The notes under the pieces are model-generated. The model saw nothing but the letters and a program-made list of their open reading frames with translations. It was not told the DNA's origin and did not search any database. Below are positions 34,921-44,335 of a stretch of 64,000 nucleotides of DNA, in pieces. Positions within the stretch are counted from its first letter, which is position 1; every line of letters begins with the position of its first letter. Source of the stretch: Stenotrophomonas sepilia (GTDB lineage Bacteria > Pseudomonadota > Gammaproteobacteria > Xanthomonadales > Xanthomonadaceae); NCBI RefSeq assembly GCF_003244875.1, contig NZ_LXXZ01000049.1, positions 1-64,000 of the forward strand. Direction: 5' to 3'. The position numbers and the translations under genes are program-made.

Positions 34921-36105
34921 GTGAAGGTCCTGTCGGTGTTCGGCACCCGACCGGAAGCGATCAAGATGGGGCCGCTGGTGCGCGCCCTGGCCGAGGCTGC
35001 GGACATCGAATCGGTGGTCTGCATCACCGGCCAGCACCGGGCGATGCTCGACCAGGTGATGTCGCTGTTCGAGATCACCGCCGACCATGACCTGGATGTC
35101 ATGGTGCCCAACCAGACCCTCAATGGCCTGTGTTCCAGGCTGTTCGAGCGGCTTGACGCGCTCTACACGCAGGTCCGCCCGGATCGCGTGCTGGTGCACG
35201 GCGATACCACCACGGCGATGACCGCCGCCCTGGCCGCGTTCCACCACCGCATTCCGATCGGCCATGTCGAGGCCGGCCTGCGTACCGGCGACATCAACCG
35301 GCCATGGCCGGAGGAGATGAACCGGCGGGTGATCGACGTGGTCGGTCATCAGCTGTATGCACCCACTCCCGGCTCGCGCGCCAACCTGGCCCGTGAGCAT
35401 CTGGGCGGTCAGATCCTGGTCACCGGCAACACCGTCATCGATGCCCTGCAGCAGACCGTGCAGCGCCTGGATGCCGATCCGGCACTGCGTGCCCAGGCTG
35501 ACGAACCCTTCCACATGCTCGACCCCGGGCGCCGCCTGCTGCTGGTCACCGGCCATCGCCGCGAGAGCTTCGGCCAGGGCTTCGAGGACATCTGCCGTGC
35601 GCTGGCCGAACTGGCCCAGCGGCCGGACCTGCAGGTGCTGTACCCGGTGCACCTCAATCCGAACGTCCAGGCACCGGTCAACGCACACCTGGGCAACCTC
35701 GACAACGTGCACCTGGTGCCGCCGCAGGACTACCTGCGCTTCGTGCGCCTGATGCAGCGCGCCGACGTCATCCTCACCGACTCCGGTGGCGTGCAGGAAG
35801 AAGCGCCGGCATTGGCCAAGCCGGTGCTGGTGATGCGCGACGTCACCGAGCGCCCGGAGGCGGTCGAGGCCGGTGTGGTGACGCTGGTCGGGACCACGCC
35901 CTCGCGCATCGTCGAGGGGGTCAATGCGGCCTTGGCACAGCCACCGCAGCCGACCCGTTTCGACCCCGATGGCAGTCCCTATGGCGACGGCCGCGCCAGC
36001 GCCCGCATCGTCGCCGCCCTGCGTGGCGCTCCTCTTCCCGAGTTCTCGCCCGGTCTCCGCAGCGGCGGTGCCGCCCACCACCCTCTCCATGAAGTGACGC
36101 CATGA
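34921..36105 (+). CDS. wecB: UDP-N-acetylglucosamine 2-epimerase (non-hydrolysing)
   Basis: Interconverts UDP-GlcNAc and UDP-ManNAc, providing ManNAc for surface glycans. It has 394 residues and starts at GTG 34921 with MKVLSVFGTRPEAIKMGPLV, the family opening. Other family motifs are VHGDTTTAMTAALAAFHH, GHVEAGLRTGDINRPWPEEMNR, TGHRRESFGQGFEDI and LTDSGGVQEEAPALAKPVLVMRDVTERPEA. The stop overlaps the next start (ATGA), so it belongs to the BcsB-NfrB-NfrA-like operon. It is probably dedicated to that polysaccharide. Confidence 0.93.
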   Translation: MKVLSVFGTRPEAIKMGPLVRALAEAADIESVVCITGQHRAMLDQVMSLFEITADHDLDVMVPNQTLNGLCSRLFERLDALYTQVRPDRVLVHGDTTTAMTAALAAFHHRIPIGHVEAGLRTGDINRPWPEEMNRRVIDVVGHQLYAPTPGSRANLAREHLGGQILVTGNTVIDALQQTVQRLDADPALRAQADEPFHMLDPGRRLLLVTGHRRESFGQGFEDICRALAELAQRPDLQVLYPVHLNPNVQAPVNAHLGNLDNVHLVPPQDYLRFVRLMQRADVILTDSGGVQEEAPALAKPVLVMRDVTERPEAVEAGVVTLVGTTPSRIVEGVNAALAQPPQPTRFDPDGSPYGDGRASARIVAALRGAPLPEFSPGLRSGGAAHHPLHEVTP

Positions 36106-38303
36106 GCCAGACCGGCCGCTGTCCCCTGTTTGTTTCCGCCGCCGCGTTCGTCCTGTCGTGCGCGGTTGGCAGTGCCCACGCCGCCGACAGCGTCGCCGGC
36201 CAGTTCGCAGAATGGAGCGGCGACAGCACGGTGAGCCGGCAGATGACCCTGCGCGAACTCGGCTTCCGCCAGCCGCTGGTACTCAGTGGGCAGGAGAGCC
36301 AGCGCGAGGTCTACCTGCCGGTGCCGGCCGGTGTTGCCACTCGCGATGCGCAGCTGCAGCTCGATGGCCGCTATGTGCGTGGCCACGCCGGGCGAACTTC
36401 AGGCCTGTGGTCGGTGGATGGCGATCCGATCGCCGCGCGTTCGATCACCGATGCCCAGGGCGATGCCAGCCAGCTGCTGGCCATCGATGGCGAACCCCGC
36501 CAGAACGGCTTCGTGCGGGTCGGTGTCGGCTGGTGGTCGATCGTGTCCGACTACCAATGTGCCGACCAGAGCGCGCCGGCGAACGTGCTGCGGCTGTCGC
36601 CGGACTCGCGCTTCAGCTACCGCTTCGATGGGCGTGCCGTGGATACCGTGGCCAAGGCCTGGGGCGCGCTGCCACCGCGGGTGCGCCTGCTGGTGGAGGG
36701 CAAGGCGCTGCAGGCGCCCACCTATGATGCCGCCTGGCGCATTGGTACCGCGTTGCAGGCCGGAGGCAAACAGGTACAGGTGGTGGCGCTGCCCAAGGTC
36801 GGCGACAGCGTCGACCTGGCCGGCATCAGCATCCCGGCCAGCCTGCAGGGCGTGCCGGCGTACGCCGCGCTGGCCGCGGGCGAGCGCGTGCACGCGATCA
36901 AGGACCTGGCCGAAGTGGGAGCGCTGCTGTCGTTGCGTGACAGCGGGCCGTTGGCCGCCGATGTGATGATCGGCAGCGATGCATTGCGCGTCGGCGTACG
37001 CGCGGCGCTGGATGCGCTGGCCGCACAGGTCGGCGCGGCGGGCACCGATGCGGGCGCAGCGTTTGCCACGTGGCGCGATACTGACATGGGCGGCCTGGAG
37101 AAGCCCGCCGCCAACGCGTCGGTCAGCGTGGTGGCCGTTGCAGGCCGTCCGACGCTGGTGGTCGACCCGGCGGCAGCGGGCAAGGTTGCCGGACTGTTCG
37201 CCGAACAGTGGCGCAGCTATGCGCTGGGCCGCAGCCTGCAGGTCAGCGCAGCAGGAACGCCCAAACTGGACGGTGACCAGGTACTGCTGAGCCGGCTCGG
37301 AAACATCGCCGGAACCATGGATGTGGTGACCCGCGCCGACCGCAGCGCCAGCTTCGATCTGGGCACGCTGTCGGCCGATGGCCGCCTGCCCGAGCAAGTG
37401 GTGATCGATGTCTCGGCGGCCCCCAATGCGGCGGGTCAGGGCGCGGTGGCCACGATCTACCTCAACGACTACCTGCTGGGCGGCAAGGTGCTGTCGGCCA
37501 ACGGCCAACCGCAACGGCTGGTGGCCAAGGTACCGGCCTACGCGCTGTCGGCGCGCAACGAGATCCGTGTCAGCTTCCTGCGCCAACCGGCACGCCCCTA
37601 CTGCCACGATCCGGCGACCGGCTATCCAGTCTCGATCCTGCCCAGCAGCCACCTGACCCTGGCCAGGCGCTCGCTGGGCAGTGATTTCGTCGGTGCCAGC
37701 AGCCAGCTGTCACGCGGCAACCAGGTGTTCGTGCCCGGCGCCTGGCTGCAGGATGCACCGGCCTCGCTGGGCAAGGTCATCGCGGTGGCCAGTGCAGTGG
37801 GCGCTTCGCCGGAGGTGTCGGAACTGAAGGTGGTCGACGCCGGTGCCGCGGTCAGCCCGGGCGCGCCATGGCTGGCCTTCGGCGTTGCACCGGCCGGTGT
37901 CGATGTGGCCGGCCTGAAGGATGGCCACCTGCGCGTCGGTGGCACGTCGCAACCGCTGCTGGATGTCAGCGGCCTGGATCACGCCGCGGTGGTGCAGGTG
38001 GGTTCGTCCGGCGGCCAGCTGGGCGTTCTCTACAGCGACCTCGGCGCACAGGCACCGTCGTTCAGCGCACCGTTCCGGTTGCTGCGCGGCGATCTGGCCG
38101 TGCTTGACGGCACTGATGTCGTGCGCGAATTCGACCGCCAGGATCCTTATGGCACTCGCCTCGCGCACGACGGCAATCCGCAATCGAAGTGGGAACGGCA
38201 CATGGTCTGGTTGCTGCTGCTGGTTGGCGTGATCGTATTCGCGCTGCTGGCCGCCCGCGTCACCCAGGTGCGCCGCCGCAAGTCCGCCAACGCAGGACAT
38301 TGA
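36102..38303 (+). CDS. BcsB-like periplasmic polysaccharide synthase subunit
   Basis: A 733-residue exported protein with signal peptide ending GSAHA (about residue 27) and one C-terminal membrane anchor MVWLLLLVGVIVFALLAARV followed by a basic tail. The general build is that of the BcsB cellulose synthase subunit: repeated beta domains with carbohydrate-binding-like segments (QREVYLPVPAGVATRDAQLQL, PEQVVIDVSAAPNA) and an exported body tethered to the inner membrane beside the synthase. Similarity is by layout and local pattern and needs a profile search. It overlaps wecB and lies six bases before the NfrB-like gene. E. coli nfr loci, as I recall them, do not carry this subunit. Confidence 0.72.
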   Translation: MSQTGRCPLFVSAAAFVLSCAVGSAHAADSVAGQFAEWSGDSTVSRQMTLRELGFRQPLVLSGQESQREVYLPVPAGVATRDAQLQLDGRYVRGHAGRTSGLWSVDGDPIAARSITDAQGDASQLLAIDGEPRQNGFVRVGVGWWSIVSDYQCADQSAPANVLRLSPDSRFSYRFDGRAVDTVAKAWGALPPRVRLLVEGKALQAPTYDAAWRIGTALQAGGKQVQVVALPKVGDSVDLAGISIPASLQGVPAYAALAAGERVHAIKDLAEVGALLSLRDSGPLAADVMIGSDALRVGVRAALDALAAQVGAAGTDAGAAFATWRDTDMGGLEKPAANASVSVVAVAGRPTLVVDPAAAGKVAGLFAEQWRSYALGRSLQVSAAGTPKLDGDQVLLSRLGNIAGTMDVVTRADRSASFDLGTLSADGRLPEQVVIDVSAAPNAAGQGAVATIYLNDYLLGGKVLSANGQPQRLVAKVPAYALSARNEIRVSFLRQPARPYCHDPATGYPVSILPSSHLTLARRSLGSDFVGASSQLSRGNQVFVPGAWLQDAPASLGKVIAVASAVGASPEVSELKVVDAGAAVSPGAPWLAFGVAPAGVDVAGLKDGHLRVGGTSQPLLDVSGLDHAAVVQVGSSGGQLGVLYSDLGAQAPSFSAPFRLLRGDLAVLDGTDVVREFDRQDPYGTRLAHDGNPQSKWERHMVWLLLLVGVIVFALLAARVTQVRRRKSANAGH

Positions 38304-38309
38304 TCCACC

Positions 38310-40454
38310 GTGGACGGTCTGTTCTGGAACATCCAGCTGGCCAACTACTACGCTGCCCTGGAAACCACGGCGGCGGCGGTGGCCGTGCTGATCCTGATCT
38401 CCAGCCTCGATGACCTGTTCATCGATGTCTGGTACTGGGTGCGCGAGAGCTGGCGCGCGCTGACCGTCAAGCGCCGCGACGCGTACCGGCCGCTGACCCA
38501 GGAAGACCTGCTGCAGCGGCCGGAACAGCCGCTGGCGATCATGGTGCCGGCGTGGATGGAGTACGACGTCATCGCGCAGATGGTCGAGAACATGATCAAC
38601 GTGCTCGACTACCGCGAGTACGTCGTGTTCGTCGGCACCTATCCCAACGACCAGCAGACCATCGACGAAGTCGAGCGCATGCGCCGTCGCTACAAGCGCC
38701 TGCGCCGCGTGGAGGTGCCGCATGACGGACCGACCAGCAAGGCCGACTGCCTGAACTGGCTGATCCTGGCGATCTTCGACTACGAGAAGCGCCACGACAT
38801 CGAGTTCGCCGGGGTGATCCTGCACGACAGCGAAGACGTGCTGCACCCGATGGAACTGCGCTTCTACAACTACCTGCTGCCGCGCAAGGACATGATCCAG
38901 CTGCCGGTCACCTCACTGGACCGCGAATGGTACGAACTGGTGGCCGGTGTCTACATGGACGAGTTCGCCGAATGGCACGCCAAGGACCTGGTGGTGCGCG
39001 AGAGCGTGTCCGGCATGGTGCCGTCGGCCGGCGTCGGCACCTGCTTTTCGCGGCGTGCGCTGCTGGCGCTGAGCGCGCAGACCGACAACCAGCCCTTCAG
39101 CACCGACAGCCTCACCGAAGATTACGACGTCGGTGCGCGGCTGGCGGCCATGGGCATGCAGTCGATCTTCGCCCGCTTCCCGGTGCAGTTCCGCGTGCGT
39201 CGGCCGTCATGGTTCGGCTGGGGGCCGGTGCGCGAGCGCACCCAGCAGATGGCGCTGTGCGTGCGTGAGTACTTCCCCGACAACTTCCGCGCCTCGTACC
39301 GGCAGAAGGCGCGCTGGGTGCTGGGCATCGGCCTGCAGAGCTGGGAGTCGCTGGGCTGGCGCGGTTCGCTGGCTACCAAGTACCTGTTGGCGCGCGATCG
39401 CAAGGGCATCATCACCTCGTTCGTAAGCATCATCGCCTACCTCATCTTCCTGCAGTTGCTGTTGTTCTGGCTGTTGAAGGCGACAGGGGTGTGGACGATG
39501 CAGTTCCCCAGCGTGTTCCAGGCCGGTACTTGGCAGATGAATGTCGCGCTGCTGACCACGGCGGCGCTGGCGACCCGCGTCGTGCAGCGCTTCTACTTCG
39601 TCAACCGCTTGTACGGCTGGGAGCATGCGCTGATGTCGATCCCGCGCATGGTGGTCGGCAACATGATCAACTTCATGGCCACCGCCCGCGCATGGAAGGT
39701 GTTCCTGGCCTACCTGCTGTTCGGCAAGCGCATGGTCTGGGACAAGACCATGCACGACTTTCCCGATGCGGCACAGCTGGTGCAGACCCGCAAGCAACTC
39801 GGTGAGCTGTTGACCACCTGGCAGGCGGTGGAACCGGAGCGGCTGCAGCAGGCGCTGGCGCAGCAGCATGCCGGCCGGCGGCAGCCGCTGGGCCGCATCC
39901 TGCTCACCCAGGGCTGGCTGGATGATGAAACCCTGGCCGAAGCCATCGCCTTCCAGGGCGACCTGCCGCGTGCGGTCATCGACATCGATTACCTGCGCGC
40001 GGGATCATTCCCGGTCAGCGCCGATGCCTGCGTGCAGTGGCGCATGCTGCCGCTACCGCCGCAGCAGCAGACACTGCGGCTGGCCGTGGCCAGCCCATTG
40101 CCCGAAGACGCGCTGGCGTTGCTGAAGCAGGAAACCCGCAGCGCACACATCGAACAGAGCATCGCCCGCGAAAGCGAAATCAACGCTGGCCTGCGCCTGA
40201 TCGGCGGCGACCAGCACTGGCAGCTGGACAACGTGCCCTTGCTGGGCGACCTGCTGGTGGAGATGCGCCTGATCGACCACGCGCGCTTCGAGATTGCACT
40301 GGATGCGTACAAGCCGCAGCGCGATGGCCGCATTGGCGATTACCTGGTCAAGCAGGGCATCACCACCGAGGACGCCGTCGCCCAGGCCATGCAGGAGCAG
40401 CGCCGGCGTGCGGCCGCGCTGCAGTCGCCGCCTCCCGGAGCCTTACCGGCATGA
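38310..40454 (+). CDS. nfrB: NfrB-like inner-membrane glycosyltransferase with c-di-GMP-type MshEN domain
   Basis: A 714-residue processive GT2 enzyme, GTG start. It has an N-terminal membrane segment (AAAVAVLILISSLDDLFI), then the catalytic part with LAIMVPAWMEYDVIAQMVEN, GVILHDSEDVLHP (DxD-like), SLTEDYDVGARL (base-binding TED) and YRQKARWVLGIG (Q/RxxRW-type motif). Further membrane segments lie at about residues 372-395 and 410-430. The C-terminal 200 residues hold MshEN-like repeats (RRQPLGRILLTQGWLDDETL; RDGRIGDYLVKQGITTEDAV) of the kind that bind c-di-GMP. This matches E. coli NfrB, whose glycan is the phage N4 receptor. Polymer identity is inferred. Confidence 0.87.
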   Translation: MDGLFWNIQLANYYAALETTAAAVAVLILISSLDDLFIDVWYWVRESWRALTVKRRDAYRPLTQEDLLQRPEQPLAIMVPAWMEYDVIAQMVENMINVLDYREYVVFVGTYPNDQQTIDEVERMRRRYKRLRRVEVPHDGPTSKADCLNWLILAIFDYEKRHDIEFAGVILHDSEDVLHPMELRFYNYLLPRKDMIQLPVTSLDREWYELVAGVYMDEFAEWHAKDLVVRESVSGMVPSAGVGTCFSRRALLALSAQTDNQPFSTDSLTEDYDVGARLAAMGMQSIFARFPVQFRVRRPSWFGWGPVRERTQQMALCVREYFPDNFRASYRQKARWVLGIGLQSWESLGWRGSLATKYLLARDRKGIITSFVSIIAYLIFLQLLLFWLLKATGVWTMQFPSVFQAGTWQMNVALLTTAALATRVVQRFYFVNRLYGWEHALMSIPRMVVGNMINFMATARAWKVFLAYLLFGKRMVWDKTMHDFPDAAQLVQTRKQLGELLTTWQAVEPERLQQALAQQHAGRRQPLGRILLTQGWLDDETLAEAIAFQGDLPRAVIDIDYLRAGSFPVSADACVQWRMLPLPPQQQTLRLAVASPLPEDALALLKQETRSAHIEQSIARESEINAGLRLIGGDQHWQLDNVPLLGDLLVEMRLIDHARFEIALDAYKPQRDGRIGDYLVKQGITTEDAVAQAMQEQRRRAAALQSPPPGALPA

Positions 40455-43285
40455 AGACCACGCTGCTGTCCACCGTCATCGCTGTCGCCCTGGCAACGGC
40501 TACCGCGCCGGCACAGGCGCAGGCCGATGCGCCGCTGCCGTTGTCCGGTGCGGCCTACCGCGTCGCCGAGCAGGCCTTCGCCGCCTACGAGCGCGGTGAT
40601 TACGCTGCGGCCTACCAGCAGTCCAGCGAAGCGATCCGGTTGCGCCCGGACGTGGTGCGGCTGCGCCTGCTGCAGATCTATGCGTTGCAGAAACTGGGCC
40701 GGCCGGCGGAGGCGCAGCAGCAGGCGCGCCGTGCACTGGATGCCGGGTTGAAGGATCCGGCCTTGCCGGCATTGGCCGCTGCCACCGCTGCGCGCAGCAC
40801 GCCCCCGGATGCCCGGGGCGGGCGCGCACCCTCTCCACCGCGCGCGGCCGGCAGCGGCGCAGACCGCGCCAGGCAGCAGGCCTACACGCTGGCCACCGAG
40901 GCCTATGCTGCCTATGACGCCGGGCGCATGTGGGAAGCGGCCAGCAAGGCCGAGCAGGCCTTCCGCCAGCAGCCGAAGCAGGGTGCCTGGGCGATGCTGT
41001 GGGTGGCGGCGCTGGAAGCACAGCAACAGGCCGAACTGGCCGACGCGGCCATCGGCACGGCGCTGCAGCTGGGCGCACCGAACGTCGAGGAACTGCGCGC
41101 GCGGCGCGTGGCGCTGGCCCGCCAGCGCGCGCTGCTGCAGGCCCAGCAGGCCTACCAGTCGCTGTCCACGCAGAACGATGCGGCGGCCGTCGCGCAGGCG
41201 CGCGCCGCCGTCGAGCTTGCGCCGGATGTTGCTTCGTACCGGTTGCTGTTGATCACCGCGCAGCTGCAGCAGGGGCAGCTGGCCGACGCCGAGCGCAGCG
41301 CCGACCAGGCACTGCAGGCCGACGGCGGGGATCTCAATGCCCGGGTGATGCGCGGCTATCTGCGCCAGCGCCAGGGCAAGACCGTGCTTGCCAATGAGGA
41401 CTTCGACACCGCGCTCGCCATGCCGGGGTCCACAACGCAACAGCGCAACGTGCGCCTGCTGGCCGTGGATGCGGCCCTGGCCGCTGGGGATCGCGCACGT
41501 GCGGCTGCACTGCTGGCGCCGCTGCGGCCGGTATTGCCAGCCGATGCAGGCGATGCACGCGCGCAGCAGTTGCTGCAGCAGGGCATCGAGCAGCGCGCCA
41601 GGGCGACCGGATCCAGTCGCGAGCTTCCCCGCATGAGTGCGCAGGCCTATCCAGCGCCGTTCCAGCATTGCCAATCGGATGACGCCGCCAATATCTGCGA
41701 GCTGATGCCGGCTGACCTGCAGGGCGACGGTGGCGCTGCACAGCGCGCATATGCAGCCTACGCGCGGCAGGACTTTGCCGAGGCCATCGGTGAAGCACGG
41801 CAGGCCGTGCAACTCGCACCGGACGATGCAGACCTGCAAGGTCTGCTGACCACCACGCTGGCGGCAGGCAACCGCAGCCAGCAGGACGAAGCACGGCTGC
41901 GCCTGGACGCGGCACTGGCGCAACGCCCTGATGACGCCGGGCTGCTGATGCAGCGCGGCTATCTCAACCAGAAGGCCCACGAACCGGCGCGCGCACTGGC
42001 CGACTTCCGTGCCGCCGAGGCCACCGGCAAGGCACCCAAAAGCGTGGTAATCGACCAGGCGTATGCGAGTGCGGCCAACGGCGATCATCCTCAGGCGGTG
42101 TCGCTGCTGCGTAGCGCCATTGATCGCGCCGACGCCGGTGAGCTGCCTCTGGATGCGCATCAGCGCTACAACGTGCGCAATGCCATCGCCAACTATTCGC
42201 GCGAGTGGGGCGTGATCGCCTCGGCCGGCTTCCGCGGCGCGCGCCAGGCCGCGACCAATGTCGGCGGCGCGGCGATCAGTACGCCGGGCGATTCGGTGTT
42301 CAGCACGCTGGAAGCGTTCTGGCGGCCCCCGGCGTTCAACGACCAGCATGGCACGCTGGAGCTCTACACGCGGCTGCTCAACACGCTGTACGACGAGGGC
42401 GGCACCTACGAATCGATCCGCGCAGTGGACCCGTGCACCGGCGAATCGACACCCGACGCACGTGCACGCGCCGACCGTCTCAGCCGTTCGCGTTCCACCA
42501 CCGGCTGGCCGTCCACCATCGCCTCGTTCGGCATGCGCTACGCCTTCGGCCAGACCGGCCTGAGCGCCGGCATCGAGCGCCGCCAGTTCCTCGGTAGTGC
42601 CACGCGCACGGGCGATGTCTATCCCGCCTCCGCGGCCGTGCAGTGCCGCATGCAGCTGGCCCTGAACCCGCCACTGGAATCCAGCACCCTGGCCCGCTAC
42701 CGCCTGGCCAGCGGTTCCGGTGGCTGGATGTCCTACCTGACCTACGGCTATTACCACGGTACCGACCTGCGCACCGACGTGAACCAGTGGTGGATGGTCA
42801 GCGGCTACGCGCAGGGCGGTTACACATGGGATGACAACAGCGCGCATTTCACCCTGGATGCACTCGATGCCAACGGCATGCCAGTGCGGCGGATCGGTGA
42901 TGCCAATGGGCGCCTGCATCGCGAACAGTGGTTCGCTGCCGCTGAACTGCGCGCCGGACGCAGCTTCCGTTTCGGTGCCGGGCAGACCCACTGGGTGGTC
43001 ACGCCGTATGTTGTGGTGGGGGCGGACTGGCTGGACCAGCGCTCGCGCGTGCGCGGCATCCGCTACCCGCTGTTTCCGGTACAGTCGTTCGCGCTCAACG
43101 ATACGCAGCGCAGCTGGTCAATGGGCGCAGGGCCGGGCCTCGGCGTGCGCTACTGGTTCCGCGAGGACCACTACAACACGCCGCGTTCCTACCTCGACCT
43201 GACCGTGCAGTACCGCTTTGCGATCGGTGGCGGTGATACGCAGCGCGCCAAGGGCCTGTTCGCCACCGCCATCCTCTATTACTGA
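40451..43285 (+). CDS. nfrA: NfrA-like outer-membrane protein (phage N4 receptor family)
   Basis: A 944-residue exported protein beginning MKTTLLSTVIAVALATATAPAQAQA, overlapping nfrB as ATGA. The first two thirds are TPR-like helical repeats (for example AEQAFAAYERGDYAAAYQQS, AYATDAVLARQD-type text near 470), likely periplasmic and acting like BcsC/PgaA in passing polymer. The last third (from about residue 570, NAIANYSREWGVIASAGFRG) resembles the NfrA C-terminal domain and reads as outer-membrane strands ending aromatic (KGLFATAILYY). It is the expected export partner of the NfrB-like enzyme. An in-frame extension upstream lies inside nfrB and is not used. Confidence 0.85.
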   Translation: MKTTLLSTVIAVALATATAPAQAQADAPLPLSGAAYRVAEQAFAAYERGDYAAAYQQSSEAIRLRPDVVRLRLLQIYALQKLGRPAEAQQQARRALDAGLKDPALPALAAATAARSTPPDARGGRAPSPPRAAGSGADRARQQAYTLATEAYAAYDAGRMWEAASKAEQAFRQQPKQGAWAMLWVAALEAQQQAELADAAIGTALQLGAPNVEELRARRVALARQRALLQAQQAYQSLSTQNDAAAVAQARAAVELAPDVASYRLLLITAQLQQGQLADAERSADQALQADGGDLNARVMRGYLRQRQGKTVLANEDFDTALAMPGSTTQQRNVRLLAVDAALAAGDRARAAALLAPLRPVLPADAGDARAQQLLQQGIEQRARATGSSRELPRMSAQAYPAPFQHCQSDDAANICELMPADLQGDGGAAQRAYAAYARQDFAEAIGEARQAVQLAPDDADLQGLLTTTLAAGNRSQQDEARLRLDAALAQRPDDAGLLMQRGYLNQKAHEPARALADFRAAEATGKAPKSVVIDQAYASAANGDHPQAVSLLRSAIDRADAGELPLDAHQRYNVRNAIANYSREWGVIASAGFRGARQAATNVGGAAISTPGDSVFSTLEAFWRPPAFNDQHGTLELYTRLLNTLYDEGGTYESIRAVDPCTGESTPDARARADRLSRSRSTTGWPSTIASFGMRYAFGQTGLSAGIERRQFLGSATRTGDVYPASAAVQCRMQLALNPPLESSTLARYRLASGSGGWMSYLTYGYYHGTDLRTDVNQWWMVSGYAQGGYTWDDNSAHFTLDALDANGMPVRRIGDANGRLHREQWFAAAELRAGRSFRFGAGQTHWVVTPYVVVGADWLDQRSRVRGIRYPLFPVQSFALNDTQRSWSMGAGPGLGVRYWFREDHYNTPRSYLDLTVQYRFAIGGGDTQRAKGLFATAILYY

Positions 43286-44283
43286 GGCAGCCCCCACCGG
43301 CGCCGCAGCGCCGCCGCCTGCGGCGTGTCCTGGGTCAGCCACGGCTCCAGCGCATAGACCAGCACGTGCTGTGCGCCGCTGTCGCGTGCCCACGCCAGCT
43401 GCCGTTGGATTCGTGCGGCATCGGCAGTCTCGCCCTTGAACCCGCTGCCATCAGCGGCGCTGCCGGGCAGTTCGCGGAACAGCTCGACGATCACATCGAA
43501 GCCGATGTCGTGCGCGTGGAAATGATCGAGCAACGGCTGAAGCTGCTGCACGTTGCCGGCGCCGGCAACGCCCACGCCGTCCTGCACCATCGGTCGCAGC
43601 GTGGCCTGGGCCAGTACCGCCTGCCATAGCGTGACCAGGTCGCCATCGGACTGCAGGCGGCTGAAGTAGCAGGAGATCGCGCAGTCACCGCCGCGCGCGC
43701 CGGTGGCGTCTGCCAGCCCGTGCAGCCATTGCGCCAGCCATTGCTGGCGGGCCGGATCGGCCCAGTGGTACTGCTCCAGTTCGTAGGGCAGGTACCAGCC
43801 CCCGAAGGCCGGCTGCTCGGCCCACGGCGCCTGTGCCAACCAGCTGCGTGCGTGCGCCAGGCTGTCGGCCAGGAACGCCTGCAGCGCGGCGTCGTCGGCG
43901 CCGATCGCCTGCCACCAGCGCTGCTGGAAGGGTAGGCCGACACGGATGCGCAGGTTGTTCTGGCTGGCGGCGGTGAACAGCTGCTGCAGGCTGCCGTCGG
44001 GCAGTGACCAGTCGCCGTCACTGCCGCCGACGATGCCGGTCCATTGCAGCACCAGCTGACGGCAGCCCAGCGTATGTGCAAGCTTCAACGAGCGCTGCCA
44101 GTCGGCCGGTCCCCACTGCAGGTGGCTGCGCCAGGGCTGCAGGAAGGTGCCGTCGACCTGCACCGGCAGCGAGCAGCCGGGCAGGGTAGCGAGCGTACCG
44201 GCCAACGGCGCCAGCACGGCCGCGCGCAGCAGGCGGCGGCGCAATGGCGAAGACGGATCTGCGGGAAGGACGGGCGCAACCAT
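43279..44283 (-). CDS. DUF4434-like lipoprotein, putative glycoside hydrolase
   Basis: A 334-residue protein, convergent with nfrA and overlapping its stop by seven bases. The N-terminus has [23 protein letters not shown]: a twin-arginine-like stretch followed by lipobox LPGC. The remainder has the look of a TIM-barrel hydrolase of the DUF4434 group: DGTFLQPWRSHLQWGPADW, LGCRQLVLQWTGIV, PFGGWYLPYELEQYHW-like text (FGGWYLPYELEQYHWAD) with a candidate acidic residue, and HVLVYALEPWL. E. coli has a related gene (ybcH) beside nfrA/nfrB as I recall, supporting a role in trimming or releasing the nfr polysaccharide. No activity is shown. Confidence 0.72.
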   Translation of the reverse strand: MVAPVLPADPSSPLRRRLLRAAVLAPLAGTLATLPGCSLPVQVDGTFLQPWRSHLQWGPADWQRSLKLAHTLGCRQLVLQWTGIVGGSDGDWSLPDGSLQQLFTAASQNNLRIRVGLPFQQRWWQAIGADDAALQAFLADSLAHARSWLAQAPWAEQPAFGGWYLPYELEQYHWADPARQQWLAQWLHGLADATGARGGDCAISCYFSRLQSDGDLVTLWQAVLAQATLRPMVQDGVGVAGAGNVQQLQPLLDHFHAHDIGFDVIVELFRELPGSAADGSGFKGETADAARIQRQLAWARDSGAQHVLVYALEPWLTQDTPQAAALRRRWGLPQ

Positions 44284-44335
44284 GCCCGCATCATCCCAGA
44301 GCACCGTGCGCAGCAGGTGAACCCAGCGACGGGTG

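Noticed and set aside
40340..42991. 883-codon minus-strand frame opposite nfrA
   Set aside because: Shadow of the nfrA coding strand, Gln/Arg-rich, no signal or domain.
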